Part shown: positions 23,248 through 31,934 of the stretch, one piece after another | Position numbering within the stretch: position 1 is the stretch's first letter | Layout: the number at the start of each line of letters is the position of its first letter | From: Micavibrio sp. | GTDB lineage: Bacteria; Pseudomonadota; Alphaproteobacteria; UBA9219 | Assembly (NCBI GenBank): GCA_020718105.1 | Contig: DYDA01000011.1 | Coordinates: forward strand, 1 to 61,094 | Length of the DNA stretch: 61,094 bases | Reading direction: 5' to 3' | Position numbers and translations under genes: made by a program | Notes under the pieces: model-generated | What the model saw: only the letters and a program-made list of their open reading frames with translations | Told to the model about the DNA's origin: nothing | The model's database searches: none

Positions 23248-24675
23248 ATGGATTTTGCCATGAGCAACACAAGTCTCACGGGTTCTGATTTTTTTGCTAT
23301 TTCAGGGTATTTCGTCAGCCTTCTTTTGTTGGGCTACTTGACGCGGCGCAATAAAACGTTTGCTGAATTTGCCCTCGGTCGGCAAGCGCTTCCGGCTCTT
23401 ATGGTTTTCGCAAGTTTGGCGGCCACCATTATTGGCCCGGGCTTTTCCCTTGGTTTTACGGAAAAAGGCTATACGGCGGGGTTTCTCTTTTTCTTTCTTT
23501 GTCTGTCTTACCCTCTTCAAACCATTATAAGCGGTCTGTTTCTGGCGCCGCGTCTTGCCCGCCTTAGGGATTGTACGACGCTGGGCGATGTCATGAACAA
23601 AAGGTACGGAAAGGTTACCCAGTTTCTCACGGGCATCATATCGGTTGGCCTGCTGATCGGTTTTACGGCCATTATGGGAAAAATAGGCGGAACAATGTTG
23701 CACGCCGTAACGGGATGGCCCGTCTTGCTGTGCTATGCTTTGATTACAGGAAGCACGGCCTTGTTGACCTTCACGGGCGGCGTGCGTGCAACAGTCGCGA
23801 CAGAGGCTTTTCAGTTTTCTCTTTTCAGTGTTATCGTTCCTGTTCTGGTGCTGTTGGCTTTTTGGAAAAACCCAATCCCCGTAGCCGAAGTTTCTGCCAA
23901 GGCTTGGGCCTTAACAGCCGAGGGCTTTTCCATAACGTCAACCCCCGCTCTTTTAGGAATTGTCGTTTCCTTTTTTTTGGGAGAAATGCTGTTGCCGCCT
24001 TATGCCAATCGCGCCCTTGCCGCTCAATCCGAAAAAAGCGCCTCAACAGGATTTGTTCTTGCGGGGGGGTATACCATCGTTTGGCTTGGCCTTGTTTGTG
24101 TTTTAGGCATCTTGGCACACGCCTTTCTTCCTGTTGACACAGCGCCTGCCGATGCCTTTCTTGCGATGGGGAAGAGCCTCCTTCCCTCTGGAGTCTATGG
24201 CCTTTTGTTGGCCGCCATCATTGCCGTTATCGTATCAAGCCAAGAGGCGACGCTTAATTCGGGTGCCGTTGCTTTTGTCAAAGATATTGTCGCTCCGCTG
24301 GATCCTCCGACAGAAAAAAGGGCGATTCTTTTGGGAAACGGCGCAACCCTTGGCATTGCCGCCCTATCCATTTATGTGGCTCAATTTGCGCCGTCTATCA
24401 TTGATGGGCTTTTGATCCTTTATTCTTTGTGGGCGCCAACGATCCTTGTTCCTCTGATTGGGGCGCTTTATGGCTGGCGCGCAACCCCGGCGAGTGGCTG
24501 GTTGTCGATCCTGCTTGGAGGAAGCGTGACCCTTGTCTGGCAGGTACAGTTGAGCGAGTTTGCGGGGATTCCGGCCATCCTTGTCGGGTTGGGGGCGTCT
24601 TTGGCCGGATTTTTTCTGGGACGCTTTATAAAACCATCGCGCAGCGCGGCGTTACTTAAGGAGCCCCTCCCATGA
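23248..24675 (+). CDS. Sodium:solute symporter (SSS family)
   Basis: A 475-residue inner-membrane transporter with about 13 hydrophobic helices. Family features are GYLTRRNKTFAEFALGRQALPALMVFASLAATIIGPG at the N-terminus and VSSQEATLNSGAVAFVKDIVAP near 365, whose SQEA/NS segment matches the SSS Na+-site helix. The solute cannot be deduced. The ATG at 23248 has AAAAAGGAGG upstream; the longer frame from 23158 would run through the attR site and is not used. The stop overlaps the ATG of a 42-codon membrane gene as ATGA. Confidence 0.88.
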   Translation: MDFAMSNTSLTGSDFFAISGYFVSLLLLGYLTRRNKTFAEFALGRQALPALMVFASLAATIIGPGFSLGFTEKGYTAGFLFFFLCLSYPLQTIISGLFLAPRLARLRDCTTLGDVMNKRYGKVTQFLTGIISVGLLIGFTAIMGKIGGTMLHAVTGWPVLLCYALITGSTALLTFTGGVRATVATEAFQFSLFSVIVPVLVLLAFWKNPIPVAEVSAKAWALTAEGFSITSTPALLGIVVSFFLGEMLLPPYANRALAAQSEKSASTGFVLAGGYTIVWLGLVCVLGILAHAFLPVDTAPADAFLAMGKSLLPSGVYGLLLAAIIAVIVSSQEATLNSGAVAFVKDIVAPLDPPTEKRAILLGNGATLGIAALSIYVAQFAPSIIDGLLILYSLWAPTILVPLIGALYGWRATPASGWLSILLGGSVTLVWQVQLSEFAGIPAILVGLGASLAGFFLGRFIKPSRSAALLKEPLP

Positions 24676-24800
24676 TTTATACAACCGCCATCGTCTTTCC
24701 CGTTGTGGCGCTTGTTGCAAGCATTACGGTTTTTGGCGCCTTGATCGTGTTTGTTCTGAAAATACAAAAAGATATAAAAATAAAAAAGAAGAAAGCGTGA
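24672..24800 (+). CDS. Small membrane protein coupled to the SSS transporter
   Basis: A 42-residue product beginning MIYTTAIVFPVVALVASI. A single hydrophobic helix (about 5-29) is followed by a very basic cytoplasmic tail ending KIKKKKA. Its ATG overlaps the transporter stop as ATGA and a terminator follows, so it is cotranscribed and translationally coupled. Some SSS transporters need a small second subunit (such as YhdT for PanF), and this could be one. No family is recognised at this size. Confidence 0.75.
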   Translation: MIYTTAIVFPVVALVASITVFGALIVFVLKIQKDIKIKKKKA

Positions 24801-24808
24801 ATCTCCAT

Positions 24809-24848
24809 GGGGCAAGTTCCATGTTTTTTGTGCCCCTTTTTCTTTTTT
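24809..24848 (+). terminator. Terminator of the SSS transporter operon
   Basis: GGGGCA (24809-24814) pairs with TGCCCC (24831-24836), followed by a long T-rich run (TTTTTCTTTTTTT). Confidence 0.7.
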
Positions 24849-25011
24849 TGCCTTTTATTGCTATTTCGTGATTGACCCACGCGAGAAGGACGCTATGATC
24901 CCCTTCGCTTTTCATGGCAAGGGATTTCCTTTTCACGAGCGGCCTGTTTGGGCGTGGTAGAAAAGGGTAGCGGGGGTGTGTTAAGGGTTTCGCCGCCCCA
25001 TGCTTATGATA

Positions 25012-25098
25012 GCCCCAGTGGCGGAATTGGTAGACGCGGCAGACTCAAAATCTGTTACTTGCAAGGGTGTGGGGGTTCAAGTCCCTCCTGGGGCACCA
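25012..25098 (+). tRNA. tRNA-Leu (anticodon CAA)
   Basis: An 87-base class II tRNA with encoded CCA. The acceptor is GCCCCAG/CTGGGGC, the anticodon stem GCAGA/TCTGT with loop CTCAAAA (anticodon CAA), a long variable arm (TACTTGCAAGGGTGT region) and T-arm GGGGGTTCAAGTCCCTC. Confidence 0.95.
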
Positions 25099-25142
25099 AA
25101 TACAAAAGAGGGGAAAGCAAAGCTTTCCCCTCTTTTGTATTT
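25098..25142 (+). terminator. tRNA-Leu terminator with perfect 21-bp stem
   Basis: Arms 25098-25118 and 25122-25142 are perfect complements around a three-base AAA loop. The stem starts at the last base of the tRNA CCA end and ends in TTTTGTATTT. Confidence 0.9.
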
Positions 25143-25248
25143 AATGATCCAAGCGGCTTGAACCCCTTGGGGTTCACAAAACGCGACGGTTAGGCACGTT
25201 TGGGACGCAGCCCGCTGCAGGCGGGGGGACGCCCTGACTAGCCCACTT

Positions 25249-26463
25249 TTATTTTGAAGCGACTGTGGCCGTGATTGTGGGCTGCGCTTTTGTTTTTGCT
25301 CTTATAAAGGGCAACGAAAGAAAAAGAAGAGCCGCAAGGCCAAGGAGGCCGCCGCCGATCAGCGGACGAAAGGCCAGCCAAGCTAAAGCGATTGTCACTA
25401 AACTTGCGGGAAGGGCTATCATTGTTGCGATAAGGCCGCTGCCTACAGACAAAAGCTCTCCAAGGAAGGGAACAAAACTTCCGATAACAACAAGGGGCCG
25501 CAGAAAAAGAAGAAGGCCAAACCACATCATGCCCGTTCCCAACAAGCGAAGACCCCATGTCATCAAGCCGTTTTCCATTTCAGCATGGCGGACTAACATT
25601 TCAGGGCCAACAACGCCCGTCTCAATAAGGGAGACTGTGCCATTTTTCATGGCATATGTTCCGATAAGATTTCCCGTTTGTTTTCCAAGCAAACAAATTA
25701 TTTGGGGCATAAGCACCTTGTACGAAATGCGAATATCGCCAATTTTTGGATTTTGGGTATCGCCTGTCACATATTCGGAATTAGCAAGATGAAACTGCGC
25801 TTTCATATTTTCCTCAAGCGCCTGATAGGTTTCTTCGGTTAGTGGATAGGGCGTCAGGCCATGAAGCTGTGACGCTAGATCCTGCCCGATGGTATAGGGC
25901 CCAAGAAAAACAGGTGAGGCAAAAAGGGAAAGAGAAGAATAGGGCGAAAAAGAAGGGTTTTGGTGGCCTGTAGGATGTTTAAAGGAGCGAGAGGGAACAA
26001 GGCCTTCTCTCCAAACCTTGTCGTAGCTGTAGGTTGTTTCTTGATTTTCTCCCCCGTTTGCAGCTTTGGTCGTCCTTGTCTCATGGGATTCAGCCCATTG
26101 GTACGTTTGAACGATGCGCTGAAGCTGAAGCGCCTTTTCTGTGATGCCAAAGGCGGTGTCTTTGATGGGGGTGGAGGCATCGAGAAGGCCTGATAGATAG
26201 AGGAGCTTCCCCTCGTTTTGAGGATCGATTTTTGCAGGATCCCCTATAACAATAATTTTTTTGGCCTCTGCGAGCGTGGTGGCCCTATCTATTGAACGGC
26301 CCTCATTCCACGTCAAAAGATAGAAAGACGCAACAAAGAGCGCGATTCCAACAAGGACGCCCAAAAACGCGCCTTTAATGCGGTCGCCCCATGAAGCTGT
26401 CGTTGTTTCCGTAAATTGATCGGTGGAGGACTCTTCCATATTTTCTTCACTTTGATCAGACAT
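25249..26463 (-). CDS. TMEM43-family membrane protein
   Basis: A 404-residue protein resembling TMEM43/LUMA. It has an N-terminal acidic Ser/Thr/Glu-rich cytoplasmic segment, a first membrane helix (AFLGVLVGIALFVASFYLLTW) and the diagnostic NEGRSIDRATTLAEA just behind it. A large loop domain follows, with YQWAESHETRTTK and SYDKVWREGLVPSRSFKHP. The C-terminus has three or four membrane helices from about 290. Function in bacteria is unknown. The start at 26463 gives MSDQSEEN; a start at 26493 is possible. It converges on tRNA-Leu. Confidence 0.85.
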   Translation of the reverse strand: MSDQSEENMEESSTDQFTETTTASWGDRIKGAFLGVLVGIALFVASFYLLTWNEGRSIDRATTLAEAKKIIVIGDPAKIDPQNEGKLLYLSGLLDASTPIKDTAFGITEKALQLQRIVQTYQWAESHETRTTKAANGGENQETTYSYDKVWREGLVPSRSFKHPTGHQNPSFSPYSSLSLFASPVFLGPYTIGQDLASQLHGLTPYPLTEETYQALEENMKAQFHLANSEYVTGDTQNPKIGDIRISYKVLMPQIICLLGKQTGNLIGTYAMKNGTVSLIETGVVGPEMLVRHAEMENGLMTWGLRLLGTGMMWFGLLLFLRPLVVIGSFVPFLGELLSVGSGLIATMIALPASLVTIALAWLAFRPLIGGGLLGLAALLFLSLPFIRAKTKAQPTITATVASK

Positions 26464-26547
26464 AGCCGCCCCTGTGTTTAGCGAAAAAGACAACGCAGTA
26501 TGGGCTAACGTTATTTATAAAAGGATAAAGGATCACTGCTCTTTTTC

Positions 26548-26691
26548 TGTAGCGCCGTGGTTGCGTGTGAAACAGAGCTGGTGGCCGAGGACCTGCGTAT
26601 GGCCGTCCGCGCTCTTGGCCGCATCACGGGGCGCGTGGACGTCGAAGCTCTCCTTGATATTATCTTCAGCAGCTTTTGCGTGGGAAAGTAG
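26548..26691 (+). pseudogene. mnmE: Relict of the mnmE 3' end
   Basis: In frame it reads [20 protein letters not shown] and continues through [21 protein letters not shown] to a stop at 26689-26691. About 38 of the last 44 residues match intact MnmE, and 46 bases (26602-26647) are identical to 11010-11055. No start or upstream mnmE sequence remains. In many alphaproteobacteria mnmE directly precedes mnmG, so this marks its likely former place. Confidence 0.9.
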
Positions 26692-26700
26692 AGAGGACAC

Positions 26701-27162
26701 CTAGCCGAGAGAGGGGGAAACAGCCCCGTTTTGTGCGACCATCGGGCGCTTTTGGGGCGCTTTGAGGGCGCTCTCCGCCATTCTTTGAACGTCCTCAAAC
26801 GTCACAACAACGCCAACTAGCGACCCACCCACAGCACAGGCGATAGCTCGTCCTAATATGTCGATCATTGGCGTTGGCTCCCTTTCATAAAGGGGTCGCG
26901 TTGCCTCTTGGGTCATAAAACCAAGGAGTGTTCGTGCCGCTCTTTCCTTTTGCTCGCCGCCAGTCAAGGCATAGCGAAAGGTAAGATTAATGGCACCAAA
27001 GGTCACGGCGGGATTAATAACAAAGGCGCTCTCTGCGCCATCAAGAAGGGTGTTGATTAGATCTTCCTCGCGCTTGCCGTAGGGCTGCGTACGACACAGC
27101 GCGTTTCTCATCTTCCAAAAATCGGACATAAGGGCTCTGTCTTTGGCGTTGTTGGAGTTCAT
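26701..27162 (-). CDS. Hypothetical protein between mnmE relict and mnmG
   Basis: A 153-residue protein of no recognised family. An N-terminal charged helix ([23 protein letters not shown]) is followed by [36 protein letters not shown] and a small hydrophobic glycine-rich segment ([17 protein letters not shown]) that may be a membrane helix. The tail [17 protein letters not shown] is disordered. The ATG at 27162 has AGGAAGAGGG upstream. It converges on the mnmE relict and diverges from mnmG, sharing its promoter region. Confidence 0.65.
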   Translation of the reverse strand: MNSNNAKDRALMSDFWKMRNALCRTQPYGKREEDLINTLLDGAESAFVINPAVTFGAINLTFRYALTGGEQKERAARTLLGFMTQEATRPLYEREPTPMIDILGRAIACAVGGSLVGVVVTFEDVQRMAESALKAPQKRPMVAQNGAVSPSLG

Positions 27163-27287
27163 GCAACCCTCTTCCTTTTTGCGCAAGAAAACGCTATGAC
27201 GAGCCTCTTTTCTACGCCACGAGCATGCGAAAAGTCAACAAGCAGCCTTGGTCAGCGGCCATGGTTTTGGTTTCGAAAGAAAGATTG

Positions 27288-29183
27288 ATGGATAAGCAAC
27301 ACGATGGCTGCCTTTTTGACAAGGGGCTCTTTGACATCATCGTCATTGGCGGGGGGCATGCGGGCTGCGAGGCTGCTGCTGCCGCCGCGCGGATGGGCGC
27401 AAAGACGCTTTTGGCCACGCTGTCCATCGCGACGTTGGGCGAGATGTCGTGCAATCCTGCCATCGGTGGCCTTGGCAAAGGGCAGCTGGTGCGAGAGATT
27501 GATGCGCTGGATGGTCTGATGGGGCGCGTGGCGGACGCGGCAGGGATACACTTTCGCGTTTTGAACAAAAGCAAGGGTCCCGCCGTTCATGGGCATCGTT
27601 GTCAAGCGGATCGTGCGCTGTATCGCAAAGCGATGCGGCAGGCGCTTTTTGCCCAAGAAAACCTGACCATTTTGGAAATGGCTGTTGAAGCGTTGACGCG
27701 CGATGAGGCTGGCGTTTTCACCATTACCTCGGCGACGGGGGCGCAGGCAACGGGCAAGGCTGTCATCGTGACGACGGGCACGTTTTTGAACGGCCTTATG
27801 CATATTGGCGAGGAAAAAATCATCGGTGGCCGTGTGGGCGAGCCCCCTTCCGTCGGGCTCGCCGCTGCGCTTCGTGCGCTTGGGTTTCCTTTGGGGCGGC
27901 TAAAGACGGGGACGCCCGCGCGTCTTTCCAGCAAAACGATTGATTGGGCAGCGTTAGAGATGCAGGCGGGCGATGAGCCGCCAGAGCCTTTTTCGATGAT
28001 GACAGCTGCCATCACAAACCGCCAAATTGCTTGTGGCATCACGCATACCTCACCTGAAATGCACGCCATTATCCATGCCAATTTGCACCGCGCCCCCCTT
28101 TATTCGGGACAGATTCAAGGTATCGGCCCGCGCTATTGCCCCTCGATTGAGGACAAAGTCGTTCGGTTTGCAAGCCGTGAGCGACACCAGGTTTTCTTAG
28201 AGCCAGAAGGCCTTGAGGACGACACCGTCTACCCTAACGGGATTTCAACTTCCCTGCCCCGCGATGTGCAGGCCGCAATGATCCATTCTATTCGTGGCCT
28301 CGAAAACGTCGAAATCCTGCGTTATGGCTATGCCGTTGAATATGACTATTGCGATCCGCGTGAGCTTCGCGTGACGTTGGAGACCAAGCGTGTGGCGGGG
28401 CTTTACTTTGCGGGGCAAATCAACGCCACGACAGGTTATGAGGAAGCGGCGGCACAAGGTTTAATGGCGGGGCTAAACGCCGCGTTGAAGCTTGCGGGGC
28501 GCGAGCCCTTTATCCTTGGCCGCGATGAAGCCTATATTGGCGTGATGATTGATGATTTGATCACCAAGGGCACGAACGAGCCTTATCGCATGTTCACCTC
28601 GCGCGCCGAATACCGCCTGATTCTGCGGGCGGATAACGCGGATCAACGGCTGACCCCGCGTGGCATCGACATCGGGTGCATTGGAGAGGCGCGGCGGGCT
28701 GCTTTTGTGGCTAAAAACGAGGCGCTAACGGCTGCGCGGGCGCAGATGGCCTCCCTTACCGCCACCCCGCAAGAACTTGCGCAGGCGGGGCTTAAAATCA
28801 ATCAGGACGGCGTTCGGCGCTCAGCGCACGATCTTTTGGCCTATCAAGACATCACCTTCGCACAGATTGAACGCTTTTGGCCAGTGTTGGCCTCGCTTCC
28901 CCCCGCCGTTAAAGCGCAGATGGAGATCGAGAGCGCCTATGCTGGCTATATTCAGCAGCAAGAAAAGGATATAAGCGCATACCGCCGTGATGAGGCGTTG
29001 GCGCTGCCTGCTGACTTGGACTATGCGGCGTTGGGCGGGCTTTCCACCGAAATCCGCCAAAAGCTGGAAAAGGTGAGGCCGGAAACTCTGGGTGCAGCAG
29101 GACGTATTCCAGGCGTTACGCCCGCCGCCATTATGGCTCTTTTGCGCTATACGAAAAAAAGCAAAGAGCGGGGGCAGCGATGA
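27288..29183 (+). CDS. mnmG: tRNA uridine-5-carboxymethylaminomethyl modification enzyme MnmG (GidA)
   Basis: The FAD-dependent partner of MnmE. The 631-residue product starts near [38 protein letters not shown], with the FAD dinucleotide loop [10 protein letters not shown]. The [10 protein letters not shown]-type segment is here [21 protein letters not shown]. The central part has SIEDKVVRF and [14 protein letters not shown], and the end has the MnmG C-terminal helical domain. I chose ATG at 27288; an earlier ATG at 27225 would add 21 residues without homology to the family. It heads the operon mnmG-rsmG-parA-parB, and the rsmG ATG overlaps its stop. Confidence 0.97.
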   Translation: MDKQHDGCLFDKGLFDIIVIGGGHAGCEAAAAAARMGAKTLLATLSIATLGEMSCNPAIGGLGKGQLVREIDALDGLMGRVADAAGIHFRVLNKSKGPAVHGHRCQADRALYRKAMRQALFAQENLTILEMAVEALTRDEAGVFTITSATGAQATGKAVIVTTGTFLNGLMHIGEEKIIGGRVGEPPSVGLAAALRALGFPLGRLKTGTPARLSSKTIDWAALEMQAGDEPPEPFSMMTAAITNRQIACGITHTSPEMHAIIHANLHRAPLYSGQIQGIGPRYCPSIEDKVVRFASRERHQVFLEPEGLEDDTVYPNGISTSLPRDVQAAMIHSIRGLENVEILRYGYAVEYDYCDPRELRVTLETKRVAGLYFAGQINATTGYEEAAAQGLMAGLNAALKLAGREPFILGRDEAYIGVMIDDLITKGTNEPYRMFTSRAEYRLILRADNADQRLTPRGIDIGCIGEARRAAFVAKNEALTAARAQMASLTATPQELAQAGLKINQDGVRRSAHDLLAYQDITFAQIERFWPVLASLPPAVKAQMEIESAYAGYIQQQEKDISAYRRDEALALPADLDYAALGGLSTEIRQKLEKVRPETLGAAGRIPGVTPAAIMALLRYTKKSKERGQR

Positions 29184-29866
29184 CCGCGCATCCCCACCCC
29201 GCCCAAGTTCCTTGTGAAACAAACACGCAGGACGGCGGCCTTGCCGCCTTTACCGCCGCCCTTCCCGTTGCTCGTGAAACGATGGAAAAGCTGGAGCGAT
29301 ACGCCGCCCTTTTGGTCGAAGAAAACGAAAAAATCAATTTGGTGGCGGCCAGCACCCTTCCCCATTTGTGGGTGCGGCATATTTTTGATTCGGCGCAGCT
29401 TTTTCCTCTCCTCCCCTCGCCCAAAACGGTGCGCCTTGTTGATCTTGGCTCTGGGGCTGGATTCCCTGCGCTGGTTTTGGCCATCATGGGGGTGGGCGAG
29501 GTTCATTGCATAGAAAGCACAGGCAAAAAGGCTCGATTTTTAGAGCGGGTAACAACTGAACTTGATCTCCCTGTTACGGTGCATCAGGAAAGAATTGAGA
29601 AAAGTAAAGGCCTTAAGGCCGATGTTGTGACCGCGCGGGCGCTGGCCGCACTTCCCGATTTGCTGGGGCTTGCTGCGCCATTTATGAAAAAGGGAACCTG
29701 CTGTCTTTTTTTAAAGGGTGAAAAGGCCGATGCGGAATTGACAGAGGCGCAGAAATATTGGACATTCAAGGCTGAAAAAACACGCAGCATGACGTCTAAA
29801 ACGGGCCTCATTTTGCGTCTTTATGACCTGAAAGCGCGCTCTAAACATGACACAAAACGCCCCTAA
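29180..29866 (+). CDS. rsmG: 16S rRNA (guanine527-N7)-methyltransferase RsmG (GidB)
   Basis: RsmG methylates N7 of G527 in 16S rRNA. The 228-residue protein has [16 protein letters not shown] (N-terminal family signature), RHIFDSAQL, the SAM-binding [17 protein letters not shown] and the late [14 protein letters not shown]. The ATG overlaps the mnmG stop as ATGA. Its last 20 bases overlap the parA start. The N-terminal 25 residues are longer than usual. Two degenerate parS-like words lie in the first 100 bases of the gene. Confidence 0.94.
   Translation: MTAHPHPAQVPCETNTQDGGLAAFTAALPVARETMEKLERYAALLVEENEKINLVAASTLPHLWVRHIFDSAQLFPLLPSPKTVRLVDLGSGAGFPALVLAIMGVGEVHCIESTGKKARFLERVTTELDLPVTVHQERIEKSKGLKADVVTARALAALPDLLGLAAPFMKKGTCCLFLKGEKADAELTEAQKYWTFKAEKTRSMTSKTGLILRLYDLKARSKHDTKRP
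29206..29281 (+). promoter_or_regulatory. Two degenerate parS-like sites inside rsmG
   Basis: AGTTCCTTGTGAAACA (29206-29221) has three mismatches and CGTTGCTCGTGAAACG (29266-29281) three outside the free position against TGTTNCACGTGAAACA. They sit 60 bp apart, just upstream of parA. They may be weak ParB sites or chance. Confidence 0.3.
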
Positions 29867-30677
29867 CGAGAGAGATCATCGCGCCGCTTGTCGTGTTATT
29901 GCCGTCGTCAATCAAAAAGGCGGCGTGGGCAAAACAACGACAACCGTCAATCTGGCCACGGCCATGGCGGCGGTGGGTAAGCGCGTTTTAATTGTTGATG
30001 CCGATCCGCAAGGCAACGCGTCCACAGGTTTTGGCTTTTCGCGAAGTGAGCGCGGCGTTGGCTGTTATGAGCTTATGTTTGATGGGTTGGCGGTTGAGGA
30101 CGTTGCCGTCGCAACGCCCATTCCCAATTTGTCCATCATCACGTCTTCGGCGGATTTGGCGGGCGCTGAAATCCAGTTGGTGAATATCGAGCAGCGCGAA
30201 TCCCGCATGCGCGAGGCGTTAGAGCGCAGCGCGAAAGATTACGACTTTATCATGATCGATTGCCCCCCTTCCCTCAATCTGATTACGCTCAACGCGCTTG
30301 TCGCGGCGCACGCGCTGCTGGTTCCTTTGCAGGTAGAGTTTTATGCGTTAGAGGGGATGAGCAGCCTTTTGCAGACCGTGGACGCCGTTCGCGCACGCTT
30401 TAATCCGCGCTTAGAGATACAAGGTGTTGTGTTGACGATGTACGACAAGCGCAACAGCTTGTCCGATGCCGTGGCCAGCGACGTGCGCGCCTTTTTCGGT
30501 GACCAAGTTTACGAAACCGAGATTCCGCGCAATGTGCGTGTGTCCGAAGCACCCTCACACGGCAAGCCTGTCTTGCTTTATGATTTGAAATGTTCAGGCA
30601 GCCGCGCCTATATGTTGTTGGCGGGCGAGGTCTTGCGCCGTGAAGAAGATAAAGCGCTTGCTGTTGATGCCGCATAA
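29847..30677 (+). CDS. parA: Chromosome partitioning ATPase ParA (Soj)
   Basis: A Walker-type ATPase that moves the ParB-origin complex along the nucleoid. The deviant Walker A VNQKGGVGKTTTTVNLA is near residue 27. The switch region LIVDADPQGNASTGFG and the hydrophobic Walker B DFIMIDCPPSLN follow. The 276-residue product is of normal length for chromosomal ParA. The start overlaps rsmG by 20 bases, and the parB start follows by 27 bases. This operon structure is typical for chromosomal parAB near oriC. Confidence 0.97.
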   Translation: MTQNAPNERDHRAACRVIAVVNQKGGVGKTTTTVNLATAMAAVGKRVLIVDADPQGNASTGFGFSRSERGVGCYELMFDGLAVEDVAVATPIPNLSIITSSADLAGAEIQLVNIEQRESRMREALERSAKDYDFIMIDCPPSLNLITLNALVAAHALLVPLQVEFYALEGMSSLLQTVDAVRARFNPRLEIQGVVLTMYDKRNSLSDAVASDVRAFFGDQVYETEIPRNVRVSEAPSHGKPVLLYDLKCSGSRAYMLLAGEVLRREEDKALAVDAA

Positions 30678-30704
30678 AAACGTCGTTATAAAAAAGGAAA
30701 AGAG

Positions 30705-31616
30705 ATGAACGCTACCGCCAAGCTAAAACCAGCCCCCCTTGGGCGTGGTCTTTCTGCTCTTTTTGGGGATACGGATGCCTCTTATACGCCGCGTCGCTCC
30801 ACAAAAGACGAAAGCGGCACGCTTGCCGAAAGAGACTCTTTTCTTGAGGTTGGGATCGAGCAGTTGAGTGAAGGCACCTTTCAGCCGCGTCGTCATTTTG
30901 ACGAAGAGGCCCTGTCTCTGTTGGCCGAATCCATCCAGTCTTGCGGCGTTCTGCAGCCGTTGATTGTTAGGAAAAAAGCGGGGCAGAGTCGTCTTTACGA
31001 AATTATCGCGGGGGAGCGCCGTTGGCGCGCTGCGGGGCGGGCAGGGGTCAACAAAGTGCCCGTCATTGTGCGCGAGATGACGGATCGGCAGGCCATGGAA
31101 ATCGGTCTTATCGAAAACGTGCAAAGACAAGACCTCTCGCCGTTAGAAGAGGCCGAGGGGTATAGAAGGCTGTTGGAAGAGTTCAACCACACGCAAGAAA
31201 ATCTGGCCAAGATCGTCGGAAAAAGCCGTCCGCATATTGCCAACTTTTTGCGGCTTTTGAAATTGCCGGACAGCGTTAAAGCGATGCTGAACGCTGGTGA
31301 TTTAAGCATGGGTCATGCGCGTGTGGTCATCACGGCCAAGGATCCAGAGGCGCTGGCGAAAGAAATCGTGCAAAAGGGTCTTAGCGTGCGGCAATCCGAG
31401 GCGCTCGCGAAAAAAATGTCCGATGGGCGTTTTGCGAAAAAGGATCGCGTCTCCACAAGCGGCGACCCCAACATTCTTGCGCTTGAGCGCGATATTGGGC
31501 GCTCATTGGGGCTGAAAATCAAGATCCACGTATTGACGTCAACAACGGGAACTCTCGCCGTCCATTATAACGACCTTGATCAACTGGAAAGCGTTTTGAA
31601 AAAATTGCAGGGATAA
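30705..31616 (+). CDS. parB: Chromosome partitioning protein ParB (Spo0J)
   Basis: A CTP-dependent DNA clamp that loads at parS. The N-terminus is PLGRGLSALFGD (ParA-stimulating segment with Arg). The ParB/sulfiredoxin-like CTPase domain has QPRRHFDEEALSLLAESIQS and IIAGERRWRAA (GERRxRA motif). The helix-turn-helix parS-binding domain is LAKIVGKSRPHIANFLRLLKLP. The C-terminal dimerisation domain is at the end. The 303 residues match the family. The ATG has AAGGAAAAGAG upstream. A 36-bp terminator copy follows at 31825. Confidence 0.97.
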   Translation: MNATAKLKPAPLGRGLSALFGDTDASYTPRRSTKDESGTLAERDSFLEVGIEQLSEGTFQPRRHFDEEALSLLAESIQSCGVLQPLIVRKKAGQSRLYEIIAGERRWRAAGRAGVNKVPVIVREMTDRQAMEIGLIENVQRQDLSPLEEAEGYRRLLEEFNHTQENLAKIVGKSRPHIANFLRLLKLPDSVKAMLNAGDLSMGHARVVITAKDPEALAKEIVQKGLSVRQSEALAKKMSDGRFAKKDRVSTSGDPNILALERDIGRSLGLKIKIHVLTSTTGTLAVHYNDLDQLESVLKKLQG

Positions 31617-31824
31617 ACGCAGAAGACCAGAAACGATAGCCTAGCCTTCCCCATCGTCACGCCTTTTTGCTTTTGGCGGAAGTTAGGTTTTGACCCACTA
31701 TATGTTGTGTTTTTCCAACGCTTCTGACCACCACCTATAGACGTTTTATGGTTAAAAACGCTCTCTCGTCGTCCTCATGGAAAAAAACCGCCTCTTTGTA
31801 CGCTGAAGGGGCTGAGAATCGATA

Positions 31825-31860
31825 AAAAACCCAAGATTCGTTGATTCTATTGGGTTTTTT
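31825..31860. terminator. Bidirectional terminator, second identical 36-bp copy
   Basis: CCCAA/TTGGG stem with flanking A- and T-runs, exactly identical to 150-185, here between convergent parB and the chemoreceptor gene. Confidence 0.75.
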
Positions 31861-31934
31861 CTGAGGCGAAAAAGGGGGCAAAAAGGGTGGAAAAAAAGCA
31901 GCGAGTAATCGCGCCTGCCCTCGTCCCTCGTCCT

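Noticed and set aside
25143-25245. Small RNA downstream of tRNA-Leu
   Set aside because: A TGAACCCCTTGGGGTTCA palindrome is present, but there is no promoter or second terminator and the stretch is short.
11100-26690. Calling the whole 15.6-kb segment an SGI1-type genomic island
   Set aside because: It contains tRNA genes, a porin and a transporter that look chromosomal, and the only integrase lies at tRNA-Gly. The duplication is reported as a finding instead.
26474-26704. 76-codon frame over the mnmE relict as a new gene
   Set aside because: The frame differs from the one that encodes the recognisable MnmE C-terminus and has no similarity of its own.
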